This document shows positions 17,291 through 25,660 of a DNA stretch of 51,558 bases, in pieces; the stretch's first letter is position 1, and each line of letters starts with the position of its first letter. Origin of the DNA: Caedimonas sp. Its GTDB lineage: Bacteria > Pseudomonadota > Alphaproteobacteria > Caedimonadales > Caedimonadaceae. Both the position numbers and the translations under genes were made by a program. The stretch covers positions 1 to 51,558 of the forward strand of contig JAEUKR010000020.1 of the NCBI GenBank assembly GCA_016794245.1. The letters are read 5' to 3'. The notes under the pieces are model-generated. The model was given only the letters and a program-made list of their open reading frames with translations. It ran no database searches and was not told the origin of the DNA.

Positions 17291-17400
17291 TTTAAAAGCC
17301 TCCCTCGCCAAACCAGATTATCTTAAATAAATCAAAAAAGAACTAAAAAACCGTAACCGACGTAATCGAGTTTTCTGGTCAGCCAGTCTCTTACGATTTT

Positions 17401-20262
17401 TCAGTTCTCCGTGGTTGGCTGAACCTGAGTGAAGCCATCCGTCTCGGCCCACGTTTTTCCAACACCTGAATCCACGACCAGGGGAATATCCAGATAGGCG
17501 GCTGTGCTCATGGCTTTAGTGGCAATCTCTTTGATGCGCTCGACCTCGTGGTCTGGACATTCGAGAATCAATTCATCGTGAACCTGAAGAAGTATTTTCG
17601 ATCGAAGCTGTTTGTCTTCTAAAATATGGTGAAGTGTAATCATTGCTTTTTTTATAATATCCGCCGCGGTTCCCTGGAGAGGCGCATTAATCGCCTGACG
17701 TTCCGCTCCCCCTCGAATAACAGGGTTTCGATCATTGATTCCAGAAACATAGCATTTCCGACCAAAAAGCGTTTCAACATATCCCTGATGGCGCGCTTTT
17801 TGCTTTTGCATTTCCATAAAAGCCGCAATGCCCGGATAGCGTTCGTTATACGCTTTAATAAAATGAGCCGCTTCTCCCTGGGAGATTCTCAGTTGACGCG
17901 CCAGACCAAAAGCGCTTATCCCATAAATGATGCCAAAATTGATCGCTTTTGCGCGTCGCCGATGCTCTGGGGTCACATGCTCCAGAGGAAGACCAAAAAC
18001 CTCCGCCGCCGTCGCCGCATGGATATCGTGCCCCGCCCGAAAGGCATCACGCAGCGCGGAAATCTTCGCCATGTCCGCCATTAATCTAAGTTCAATCTGC
18101 GAGTAATCAAGAGAAAGCAACGTATATCCTGGTGCGGCAACAAAGGCAGCCCGAATTTTTCTCCCTTCCTCGGTGCGAATGGGAATGTTCTGAAGATTGG
18201 GGTGACTGGAGGCAAGACGACCCGTTGAGGTGATCGTCGAGGAATAGGTCGTATGAACCCGCCCTGTCCTGGGATTGATCTGCTGGACAAGCGCATCCGT
18301 ATAGGTGCTTTTCAGTTTGGACAACTGCCGCCATTCCAGAATCTTGAGGGGGAAATCATGCCCTTGAACAGCAAGGTCTTCCAGCACATCCACCCGTGTG
18401 GAAAAGGCGCCGCTTTTTCCCTTCTTGCCCGCCTCAAAGCCCAACTCTTGAAAAAGGATATCACTTAGCTGTTTGGGAGAGCCAATGTTAAACGGTCTTC
18501 CCGCCAGCTTATAGATCTCGTCCTCCAGCGTCGACAACCGCCGCGTAAAATCATGGCTCAGATTTTTGAGCGCTTGGGGATCCACTGCGATACCCGTAAG
18601 CTCCATATCAACCAGTACCGGAATTAAAGAACGATCAAAATTTTGATATATCGTCGTTGTATGCTCTGAGACCAGACGAGACCCGAACAATTCATAAAGC
18701 CTTAACGTCACCTCCGCATCCTCGGCGGCATAATCGCAAGCCTGGTCGAGCGGAACATAATCGAACGTCATTTGCTTGCGCCCTGTACGGGTCACATCCG
18801 CGTATTTAATGGTCTCATATCCCAGATGAAGGGATGCCAGCTCATCCATGCCATGCCCATGACGCGCCCCGTCCAGGCTATAGGACATCACGATCGTATC
18901 ATCAACGGGAGAAACAGAGACTCCATATCTGGAAAGGACAAGAGCATCATATTTAATGTTGTGACCAACTTTAAGCACCGCCGGATCCCCTAAAAGAGGC
19001 TTTAATAAATCCAGCGCTTCCTGAAAGGGAATCTGCGGGAATGTCGTCGAAGAAGAAGACGCGGCGTTTTCAAAAAGCGTTTGAGGCGCAGCCGTTTTAT
19101 GAGCAAGGGGAATATAACAGGCCTTGCCCGGTTCGATGCAGAGGGACACCCCTACCAGTTCGGCGTTTAAAGCGTCCAACGATGTCGTCTCTGTATCAAA
19201 AGCCACAATGCCGGCATAGTGAGCTTCCTCAATCCATTTCCGCAAAGCGTCAAGGGTTTGCACCAGCTCGTAGCGACTCTTGACTTTTTCCGTCGAGAGC
19301 GGCGCGATAGAAACAGAAGAAGACAAAGAGGACGACGCAACAGGAGAAGAAGAAAGCAAAGATGAAGAAGCCGAAGGAGCTGAAAATCCGTCAAGAGTTT
19401 TCAGTCTGCCAATGCGCGACAGGATGGAGCGAAAGCTTTGCTCTGTGAGAAAGGCAACAAGATCCTGGCGTTCAGGAGGTCTTCGCCCAAGGGCTTCCAG
19501 AGGTAAGGAGAGCGGCGCCTGTCGCGAGAGCGTCACAAGCCGATAGGATATGCGCGCATTGTCCACATTACGTTCCAGAGCTTCCCGTCTTTTGGGCTGG
19601 GGGATTTTATCAAGATTGCTCAACAGGTTTTCAAGCGTTCCAAATTCCTGAATCAGTTGAGCCGCCGTTTTGGGGCCAATGCCTGGAACGCCGGGAACAT
19701 TATCCGTACTATCTCCTGCCAAGGCTTGTACATCCACCACCTGCGCCGGCGGCACCCCAAACTTTTCAATTACTTCTGAAATGGAAACAGGCTTGTTTTT
19801 CAAGGGATCCAACATATCGACGCGTTCACCCACCAGCTGCATCAGATCCTTATCGGACGAAACGATCGTGACCCGCGCTCCTTGCTGGACAGCATGATCG
19901 GCATAGGCGGCGATAAGATCGTCAGCCTCAAACCCCTCGGCTTCGATCACAGGAACGTTAAAAGCTTTGCAGGCAACGCGAATCAATGAAAATTGTGGCG
20001 CCAGTTCTTCAGGTATCTCTGGTCGATGCGCTTTGTAGTCCGGATAAATCTCATGACGAAAATTGCGGCGCGCCGAATCAAAAACAACTGCCAGATGATC
20101 CACCTCTGTGGTTTCAAGCAATTTCATCAGCATACTGGTAAAGCCAAACACCGCATTAACGGGCGTCCCATCTGGACGCGACATGGGCGGCAGCGCGTGA
20201 AACGCTCTGAAAATAAACCCTGACCCGTCGATAAGATAAAGATGATGCAACGATTGAGACAT
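17401..20262 (-). CDS. polA: DNA polymerase I
   Basis: Repair and primer-removing polymerase of 953 residues with all three domains. The N-terminal 5'-3' nuclease has YLIDGSGFIFRAFHALPPMS and GDSTDNVPGVPGIGPKTAAQ. A 3'-5' exonuclease domain with intact acidic motifs follows (FDTETTSLDALNAELVG; VGHNIKYD). The family A polymerase has LLSLDYSQIELRLMADMA, RRRAKAINFGIIYGISAFGL and LLQVHDELILECP. The nuclease and exonuclease domains are joined by a serine-rich linker (APSASSSLLSSSPVASSSLS). The true start is the ATG at 20262: upstream codons run through repeat DNA and the mutY end. It follows mutY by 14 bases and uses a ribosome site inside a repeat A terminus. Confidence 0.95.
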   Translation of the reverse strand: MSQSLHHLYLIDGSGFIFRAFHALPPMSRPDGTPVNAVFGFTSMLMKLLETTEVDHLAVVFDSARRNFRHEIYPDYKAHRPEIPEELAPQFSLIRVACKAFNVPVIEAEGFEADDLIAAYADHAVQQGARVTIVSSDKDLMQLVGERVDMLDPLKNKPVSISEVIEKFGVPPAQVVDVQALAGDSTDNVPGVPGIGPKTAAQLIQEFGTLENLLSNLDKIPQPKRREALERNVDNARISYRLVTLSRQAPLSLPLEALGRRPPERQDLVAFLTEQSFRSILSRIGRLKTLDGFSAPSASSSLLSSSPVASSSLSSSVSIAPLSTEKVKSRYELVQTLDALRKWIEEAHYAGIVAFDTETTSLDALNAELVGVSLCIEPGKACYIPLAHKTAAPQTLFENAASSSSTTFPQIPFQEALDLLKPLLGDPAVLKVGHNIKYDALVLSRYGVSVSPVDDTIVMSYSLDGARHGHGMDELASLHLGYETIKYADVTRTGRKQMTFDYVPLDQACDYAAEDAEVTLRLYELFGSRLVSEHTTTIYQNFDRSLIPVLVDMELTGIAVDPQALKNLSHDFTRRLSTLEDEIYKLAGRPFNIGSPKQLSDILFQELGFEAGKKGKSGAFSTRVDVLEDLAVQGHDFPLKILEWRQLSKLKSTYTDALVQQINPRTGRVHTTYSSTITSTGRLASSHPNLQNIPIRTEEGRKIRAAFVAAPGYTLLSLDYSQIELRLMADMAKISALRDAFRAGHDIHAATAAEVFGLPLEHVTPEHRRRAKAINFGIIYGISAFGLARQLRISQGEAAHFIKAYNERYPGIAAFMEMQKQKARHQGYVETLFGRKCYVSGINDRNPVIRGGAERQAINAPLQGTAADIIKKAMITLHHILEDKQLRSKILLQVHDELILECPDHEVERIKEIATKAMSTAAYLDIPLVVDSGVGKTWAETDGFTQVQPTTEN

Positions 20263-20288
20263 AGACCCTTCGCCTTTCAAACTGTGAG
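20262..20288 (-). repeat. Repeat A 3' terminus at the mutY/polA junction
   Basis: On the minus strand ACAGTTTGAAAGGCGAAGGG is the same as the 3' end of the other repeat A copies. The TGA inside it is the mutY stop codon, and the GAAGGG three bases before the polA ATG acts as its ribosome-binding site. Confidence 0.8.
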
Positions 20289-21347
20289 AGTGGACAAAAT
20301 TTTTTTCATAACGGTAGGGAGAGCCATTTTTGAAAAATCCTCCGGCTTTACCCAAAAGGAACGGGGAAGACGAAGGGAAACAGGCTCAAAGACCGAACCA
20401 TAACACACGATGACCTTAAAATTGAAATGCGTAAAGACATGGCGAACTTCCCGCGTATTCTCTTTCCATTCACACTCAAGAGGGCAAAAGGCGAGGGCCT
20501 CATCCAAACGCCACGGCTTCTCACGCCATGGCGTCGTTGGCGCTTCAATCATTCCGCCAAGAAGGCCTTTTTCTTCTCTTCTTGCAAGAAGGACGGAACC
20601 ATCCCCACGGCTGATCACAAAGGCGATGGCGTAGCGGTCAGGTTTGATAGTCTTGAGAGATTTTCTGGGCAATTCTTCAGCCATTCCCTGCTTGAAACCC
20701 TGGCAAGAGGTTTGCCAAGGGCAAAGCAAACACTTTGGCGCGCGGGGCGTGCAAAGGGTCGCGCCCAAATCCATCAAGGCTTGGGCAAAATCTCCCGTCC
20801 GCTGATCGGGCGTAAGCTTTTGCGCCAATGAAGAGACCCGTTTCATACTCGCGGGAACAGGATCCTGAAGTGCATACAACCTTGAAAGAACGCGCATGAC
20901 ATTGCCATCCACGGGCGTAATTTTTTCCTCAAAAGCAATAGAAGCAATCGCCGCGGCCGTATAAGGCCCGATGCCCGGCAGACGCGCCAGCAAGGCGGCT
21001 GTAGCAGGAAATTCTCCTTTATGCTCGCTGACAATCAACCGAGCGCATTTATGCATATTGCGCGCGCGGGCATAATAGCCCAATCCTTGCCAGGCATGAA
21101 GGATTTCATCCAGAGAAGCCGCCGCAAAATCCTGGATTGTTGGCCATTTTTGAATAAACGCTGTAAAATAAGATCCAACCGTTGCAACTGTCGTTTGTTG
21201 CAACATCACTTCAGAAAGCCAGACATAATAAGGTTTGGGATGCGGTTCCCCCTTGACACGCCAAGGCAAATCCCGCCCCATTCGGTCATACCATGCAAGG
21301 AGAGAGGTTGCCAAAACAGCGGGATTGATATTATCTTGAATCATCAT
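20277..21347 (-). CDS. mutY: A/G-specific adenine DNA glycosylase
   Basis: Removes adenine mispaired with 8-oxoguanine. The catalytic glutamate is in YVWLSEVMLQQTTVATVGSY. The helix-hairpin-helix LPGIGPYTAAAIASIAF precedes the catalytic aspartate in PVDGNVMRVLSRL. The [4Fe-4S] cysteines follow in CTPRAPKCLLCPWQTSCQG (C-x6-C-x2-C-x5-C), then a NUDIX-like C-terminal domain. The ATG pair at 21347/21344 (MMIQDNINPAVLA) is used; the longer frame to 21515 would overlap dciA. Length 356. The last codons (STLTV-stop) lie in a repeat A terminus. Divergent from dciA, cotranscribed with polA. Confidence 0.94.
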   Translation of the reverse strand: MMIQDNINPAVLATSLLAWYDRMGRDLPWRVKGEPHPKPYYVWLSEVMLQQTTVATVGSYFTAFIQKWPTIQDFAAASLDEILHAWQGLGYYARARNMHKCARLIVSEHKGEFPATAALLARLPGIGPYTAAAIASIAFEEKITPVDGNVMRVLSRLYALQDPVPASMKRVSSLAQKLTPDQRTGDFAQALMDLGATLCTPRAPKCLLCPWQTSCQGFKQGMAEELPRKSLKTIKPDRYAIAFVISRGDGSVLLARREEKGLLGGMIEAPTTPWREKPWRLDEALAFCPLECEWKENTREVRHVFTHFNFKVIVCYGSVFEPVSLRLPRSFWVKPEDFSKMALPTVMKKILSTLTV

Positions 21348-21384
21348 GGTCAAGGATACCGGACTGTCATTATAAGGCAAGCGA

Positions 21385-21882
21385 ATGTCAAACGCGCAAC
21401 AAGTTTTTTCAGGGCCGCGCCCCATTGTAAAAATGCTGACGCACGTCATGAAACCCGCGTTACGTCGACGTTCCTTGGGGGAAGCCACGATCATTCTGGA
21501 TTGGGTTAAAATCATCGGCGCCGAACTTGCGCAAAGGTGTTATCCTGAACGATTGATATTTCCACGGGGCAAGAGAGAGGGCGGCACGTTAATGATCGCT
21601 GTCGATTCAGGCTCAAGTCTTCTCATTCAGTATAGCGAAAGCTTGCTGATCGACTGGATCAATTCTTATTTCGGCTATCAAGCCATCGCAAGAATTAAAC
21701 TGAAACATACGCAAATCCCTTTCAAGACAACAGGAAACGGAACAAACCATGAAAAAACTTGCGAGATGACGGAAGTTGAAGAAGCTCAAGCCTTTTTAAA
21801 TATGAAAGATAGCGAATTAAAAAACGCGATGATCCGGTTTAAGTCAAGTTATGACGCACGAATGAAATCAAAAGAAACATAG
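21385..21882 (+). CDS. DciA/DUF721 family protein (replicative helicase loader-associated)
   Basis: 165 residues with the DUF721 pattern: LGEATIILDWVKIIGAELAQ, then RCYPERLIFPRG, a beta stretch GGTLMIAVDSGSSLLIQYSE and LLIDWINSYFGYQAIARIKL. DciA is the ancestral partner that helps load DnaB helicase where DnaC/DnaI is absent. Divergence from mutY with a 37-base gap, as here, is common in alphaproteobacteria. The C-terminal 50 residues are charged and variable. Two internal ATGs (codons 17 and 22) are alternative starts. Confidence 0.8.
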   Translation: MSNAQQVFSGPRPIVKMLTHVMKPALRRRSLGEATIILDWVKIIGAELAQRCYPERLIFPRGKREGGTLMIAVDSGSSLLIQYSESLLIDWINSYFGYQAIARIKLKHTQIPFKTTGNGTNHEKTCEMTEVEEAQAFLNMKDSELKNAMIRFKSSYDARMKSKET

Positions 21883-21904
21883 AAAATTAAGACCCTCTGA
21901 TTTC

Positions 21905-22372
21905 CTAATCGTCCTTTTCCTTTCCTTCATCGGTGACTTTCTTAGCCTTCTTTCCAAAATTACCAAAGATCGATTGCAACAATGTGCGATCATCGCCTGG
22001 ACTGGGGGTCACGCGGCGGATGGGAACGATGTCATGACCATGCCCGTCTTCTTCGCGGATCTCCTGCACCCTGCCCTGTTTGTCAAAGCGAATGAGATAA
22101 AGCTTGTGCATCGTTTCGCGCGGTATGAAAAAAGCAGCGCTCTCCGTAATTTTATAATCATAAATCCACACGTTCTCGTCGAACGAAGCGATGCTGGCGG
22201 GAGAGCCAATCAGGCGCAGGACTTCTTCCTTGTCCTGAACCCCTGGCTTGATTTTCGCCATTTGATCCGTATCGGGTAATTTGCCGCGGTGATCGATACG
22301 CGCTGTACATCCCGCCGCAAGCAAAGCAATACTTCCAACAAGAAAAAAGCGGCCTCTTCGTTCTTTATTCAT
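21905..22372 (-). CDS. bamE: Outer-membrane assembly lipoprotein BamE
   Basis: Small lipoprotein of the BAM complex, which inserts beta-barrel proteins in the outer membrane. The lipobox LLAAGC gives a mature N-terminal cysteine at residue 22, followed by the SmpA/OmlA domain: IKPGVQDKEEVLRLIGSPAS, then VWIYDYKITESAAFFIPRET and LYLIRFDKQGRVQEI. 155 residues with a charged C-terminal tail. Convergent with dciA. Confidence 0.9.
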   Translation of the reverse strand: MNKERRGRFFLVGSIALLAAGCTARIDHRGKLPDTDQMAKIKPGVQDKEEVLRLIGSPASIASFDENVWIYDYKITESAAFFIPRETMHKLYLIRFDKQGRVQEIREEDGHGHDIVPIRRVTPSPGDDRTLLQSIFGNFGKKAKKVTDEGKEKDD

Positions 22373-22500
22373 GATCGACCCTCATGCAAAATCATCAAGT
22401 TTGGCCACCTTCAGGCGCAACTTGTTTTCACTTTGCACGAGAGGACTGAAAAGTCAATAAACTTTAAGTTTCGGGAAGATTTCCACACGGCCTGATTGTG

Positions 22501-22533
22501 ATTCCCGCTTTCGCGGCATACCTTCACGGGAAT
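22501..22533. repeat. Short palindromic element (REP-like)
   Basis: ATTCCCG and CGGGAAT form a 7-bp stem around a loop that itself contains GCTTTCGCGG. The phrase resembles the widespread ATTCCCGC...GCGGGAAT extragenic palindromes of proteobacteria. It lies in the bamE/dapF divergent gap, so it is not a terminator for either gene. Confidence 0.5.
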
Positions 22534-22624
22534 GAGAAGATGAAATAGGAATGACAGAAAGAGGCTGAAAAACAGGGAGGAAAATTACTTAAACAGGAAA
22601 TCTTCACATTCATATTCATAGATC

Positions 22625-22752
22625 TATACCCAAAGGATTTCGAAATCCGGGTAGGCGGACGAGCGGTGAGTCCCGCGCAGCGTACATATAAGTACGTGAG
22701 CAGGACGAATCCCGATGTCCAACGCCCCCGGTTTTTGAAAGGCGAAGGGTAT
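22625..22752 (+). repeat. Repeat A, full copy upstream of dapF
   Basis: The most complete copy, about 128 bp. In order: TATACCCAAAGGATTTCG, the block GGCGGACGAGCGGTGAGTCC, CGCGCAGCGTACAT with GTACGTGAGCAGGACGAATC, and the end TTTGAAAGGCGAAGGGTATA. The two ends form an imperfect inverted repeat (ATACCC...TTTC against GAAA...GGGTAT), as in a MITE. It points towards dapF. Confidence 0.9.
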
Positions 22753-22784
22753 ATGCCCAAAGGATTTAAAAAGACGAAGGGTAT
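22753..22784 (+). repeat. Repeat A, collapsed mini-copy upstream of dapF
   Basis: ATGCCCAAAGGATTTAAAAA is followed directly by GACGAAGGGTAT, so only the two termini of repeat A remain. It follows the full copy immediately and has the same orientation. Confidence 0.75.
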
Positions 22785-22819
22785 GGACATTTCTTTCCAA
22801 AATATCCTATAAAAACCTT

Positions 22820-23641
22820 ATGATGATACCTTTTGTGAAAATGCATGGTTTAGGCAACGATTTCGTGATCCTGGATCAACGCCGGGAAGTGCATACCTTT
22901 AGTACGCAAGACATTCAAAAAATCAGCAATCGCCGGTTTGGCGCAGGCTGCGATCAATTGATCATTCTTGAGGCAAGCCCCCGAAATCGTGCGCATGTCT
23001 TCATGAAAATCTACAATGCTGACGGCAATGAAGCCGGCGCCTGTGGAAATGCGGCGCGTTGCGTGGGACTCCTTTTAAAGGAAGAAGACGGCAAAGCACA
23101 TCATACAATTGAAACCAGGGCGGGGATTTTATCGGCCGAGGCGCTGGACAACGCCGAAGTTACCGTGGACCTGGGAACGCCTCAATTTGAATGGCGGGCG
23201 ATTCCTCTTTCTCAAGATGTTGATACGCTTCACATGCCGATCACCTTTGAAGGCCTGAAAGATCCTGTCGCCCTCAGCGTCGGCAATCCTCATCTGGTTT
23301 TTTTCGTGTATGACGTTGAAAGCATCGATCTCCATCATGTTGGGCAAAACCTGACGCGCCACCCCCTTTTTCCCGAAGCGACCAATGTAGAGATCGCGGA
23401 AAAAGTGAATGAACACACCTTGCGGATGCGGGTTTATGAACGTGGCGTCGGGATTACGCCCTCTTGCGGGACGGGCGCTTCTGCGACTGTCGTCGCGGCG
23501 AAACGGCGCGGTCTCGTTCAAACGCCCGCCAGAGTCATTCTTGATGGCGGCGAGCTTGTCATTGACTATCAGGATACTGTCAAGATGAGGGGACAGGTCA
23601 CGCTTGTCTTCCGCGGCACTCTGAATTCCGACATTCTCTAG
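22820..23641 (+). CDS. dapF: Diaminopimelate epimerase
   Basis: Interconverts LL- and meso-diaminopimelate for peptidoglycan (and lysine). The two catalytic cysteines are C75 in GACGNAARCVG and C216 in TPSCGTGASATVVA. The signature MHGLGNDFVILD is at the start. 273 residues, the normal length. ATG codons at 22820 and 22823 are both possible. First gene of a tight dapF-mtaB-trmB cluster (8-base gap, then 8-base overlap). Its presence implies a peptidoglycan cell wall. Confidence 0.95.
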   Translation: MMIPFVKMHGLGNDFVILDQRREVHTFSTQDIQKISNRRFGAGCDQLIILEASPRNRAHVFMKIYNADGNEAGACGNAARCVGLLLKEEDGKAHHTIETRAGILSAEALDNAEVTVDLGTPQFEWRAIPLSQDVDTLHMPITFEGLKDPVALSVGNPHLVFFVYDVESIDLHHVGQNLTRHPLFPEATNVEIAEKVNEHTLRMRVYERGVGITPSCGTGASATVVAAKRRGLVQTPARVILDGGELVIDYQDTVKMRGQVTLVFRGTLNSDIL

Positions 23642-23649
23642 GGTGAAGG

Positions 23650-24939
23650 ATGGCCTTTTCTTCTTTTCCCCGTCCTCTTGATCTTGATCCTCAGGTCGTC
23701 ACGTTTGGCTGTCGCCTGAACAGTTATGAATCAGAAGTGATGCTCGACCATGCCCGCGCGCAGGGTCTTCAGAACGCGGTCATTGTCAATACGTGCGCTG
23801 TCACGGCAGAGGCGGAACGCCAGGCGCGCCAAACCATTCGACGCCTGAAGCGCGAGAATCCCTCTGCAACCATCATCGTCACGGGATGCAGCGCCCAAAT
23901 GAACGCGCAATTCTACGCGGAGATGCCTGAAGTCGATCGGGTTTTGGGCAATCACGAGAAAATGATGTCAAAGAACTTTGCTCCTGTGCTTTCGGATCGT
24001 GTGCATGTGACAGACATTATGACCATCAAGGAAACGTCGAACCACCTTGTCAGCGGTTTTGAAAACCACGTACGCGCCTTTATCCAAATCCAGAATGGTT
24101 GCGATCATCGCTGTACTTTTTGCGCTATTCCTTTTGGACGGGGCAATAATCGCAGTGTACCCATAGGGGAAATCGCGGCGCAAATTCGCGCTCTGACAGA
24201 CCAGGGATGTCGGGAAATCGTGTTTACGGGCGTTGACATTACAGGCTATGGAGCCGATTTGCCGGGCAAGCCCACCCTGGGGCAAATGACGCGCCGTATC
24301 TTGAGTTTGACTCCAGACCTGCCGCGCCTGCGCCTGTCATCCATTGATCCTGTCGAAGTGGATGAAGAGTTGATGACGCTGATCGTGCGAGAACCGCGTC
24401 TCATGCCTCATCTTCATCTCAGCCTTCAAGCGGGGGACAACATGATTCTGAAAAGAATGAAACGCCGACATTCAAGAGAACAGGCGATTGACTTTTGCGC
24501 ACGTGTCTCAAAAGCAAGACCTGAGACTGTCTTTGGCGCTGACCTGATCGCCGGATTTCCAACGGAAACGGATGAAATGTTTGAAAATACGCTTAACATT
24601 GTTGAGGCGTGCTCTCTTACATATCTTCATGTGTTTCCTTATTCCCCTCGTCAGGGAACACCCGCCGCGCGTATGCCGCAGGTGGAAAAAACGGTGATCA
24701 AGGAACGGGCACAGCGATTGCGCATGGTGGGCGAACAAAGGCTTTCGGCTTACCTTCACAACAGTATTGGTCAAAATCGTTCAGTGCTTGTAGAACGAAA
24801 GGCCAAAGGACATACGGAACACTTTACTCCCGTAAAATTCAGTGCCTCAGATCAGATAGATCGTTTTCAGGGACATATCGTTCCTGTTACCGTTTTGGGC
24901 GTTGAAGGAAAGAATCTGGTAGTTACGCGGAATGGCTGA
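23650..24939 (+). CDS. mtaB: tRNA t6A37 methylthiotransferase (MtaB type, radical SAM)
   Basis: Adds a methylthio group to N6-threonylcarbamoyladenosine at position 37 of ANN-decoding tRNAs. Three N-terminal cysteines for one Fe-S cluster (C21 in FGCRLNSYESEV, C49 in VNTCAVT, C80 in VTGCSAQ) and the radical-SAM C151-x3-C155-x2-C158 (NGCDHRCTFCAIPFGRG) are all present. A C-terminal TRAM-like region follows. 429 residues. MtaB rather than MiaB is chosen for the TFGCRLNSYES start and the length. A strong AGGGTGAAGG ribosome site precedes the ATG. Confidence 0.92.
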   Translation: MAFSSFPRPLDLDPQVVTFGCRLNSYESEVMLDHARAQGLQNAVIVNTCAVTAEAERQARQTIRRLKRENPSATIIVTGCSAQMNAQFYAEMPEVDRVLGNHEKMMSKNFAPVLSDRVHVTDIMTIKETSNHLVSGFENHVRAFIQIQNGCDHRCTFCAIPFGRGNNRSVPIGEIAAQIRALTDQGCREIVFTGVDITGYGADLPGKPTLGQMTRRILSLTPDLPRLRLSSIDPVEVDEELMTLIVREPRLMPHLHLSLQAGDNMILKRMKRRHSREQAIDFCARVSKARPETVFGADLIAGFPTETDEMFENTLNIVEACSLTYLHVFPYSPRQGTPAARMPQVEKTVIKERAQRLRMVGEQRLSAYLHNSIGQNRSVLVERKAKGHTEHFTPVKFSASDQIDRFQGHIVPVTVLGVEGKNLVVTRNG

Positions 24940-25660
24940 ACGATTATTGACTTCCCGTTTTAATCCTCGTTTTTATGGTCGCCGTAAAGGACGTCCCTTG
25001 CGCGTTCACAGAACGCGCTTGATGAGAGAGCTTTTACCTCACATCCTTGTCAAGGAAGCTTCCTGCATTGATGTGTCAAAGGAAACCTGGCTTGAGATCG
25101 GGTTCGGCGGCGGCGAGCATATCGCGGAAATGGCGGAACAACATCCTGATATTCAACTGATCGGTTGTGAAGTCTTTGAAAATGGAATCGCTTCCCTGCT
25201 CCAGCATATAGAGGGAAAAAACCTGCAAAACATTCTTATCTATCCAGAGGATGTCAGAGAGTTTTTAAAAAACTTGCCTTCCGCCTGTCTTAACAAGGTC
25301 TTTATCATGTTTCCCGATCCCTGGCCGAAGAAAAAACATCAAAAAAGACGCTTGGTCAATCGTAATTTCCTTGATGATGTTTTGCGAATCCTTAAACCAG
25401 AAGACGCTGAACTGCGTTTTGCGAGCGACAATGAAGATTATGTGAAAGAGGCTCTGGCTCTTGTCAAAGACACAGGCTTTTTCCCGGATATAATTCTTTA
25501 TGACCAAAAGCCAGCCGATTGGCCTTTGACCTCCTACAATCAAAAAGCCATTCAGGCAGGGATGAACAGCTGGTACCTTAAAGCGCAAAACAGAAAATCC
25601 CATAGGCGGGCGTGTTCAGGTTTCACGTGCCTCGACAACCTTGATACCTTTGCCGGTTAA
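24932..25660 (+). CDS. trmB: tRNA (guanine46-N7)-methyltransferase
   Basis: SAM-dependent methylation of G46 in the tRNA variable loop. The family motifs are present: EIGFGGGEHIAEMAEQHPDI, IGCEVFENGIASLLQHI, the signature FPDPWPKKKHQKRRLVN, and GWxxTSYNQKA-like PLTSYNQKAIQAG. Length 242. Overlaps mtaB by 8 bases, and its 3' end overlaps convergent rnd by 45 bases; the overlapped residues are the variable C-terminal tail. Confidence 0.94.
   Translation: MAERLLTSRFNPRFYGRRKGRPLRVHRTRLMRELLPHILVKEASCIDVSKETWLEIGFGGGEHIAEMAEQHPDIQLIGCEVFENGIASLLQHIEGKNLQNILIYPEDVREFLKNLPSACLNKVFIMFPDPWPKKKHQKRRLVNRNFLDDVLRILKPEDAELRFASDNEDYVKEALALVKDTGFFPDIILYDQKPADWPLTSYNQKAIQAGMNSWYLKAQNRKSHRRACSGFTCLDNLDTFAG

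Larger units (their letters stand above)
22373..22819. other. 447-base gene-free gap between bamE and dapF, filled by repeats
   Basis: The first 120 bases hold the bamE upstream region. A palindromic unit (ATTCCCG at 22501, CGGGAAT ending 22533) follows. Then come unassigned AT-rich sequence, a full repeat A (22625-22752) and a second, collapsed copy (22753-22784) that ends 35 bases before dapF. The minus-strand frame across 22524-22790 is a translation of the repeat and is not counted as a gene. Confidence 0.7.

Noticed and set aside
22524-22790. 88-codon minus-strand frame upstream of dapF, and the similar frame at 40044-40295
   Set aside because: Both are translations of repeat A and lack ribosome sites. 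They are kept only as evidence for the recurring repeat-encoded peptide.
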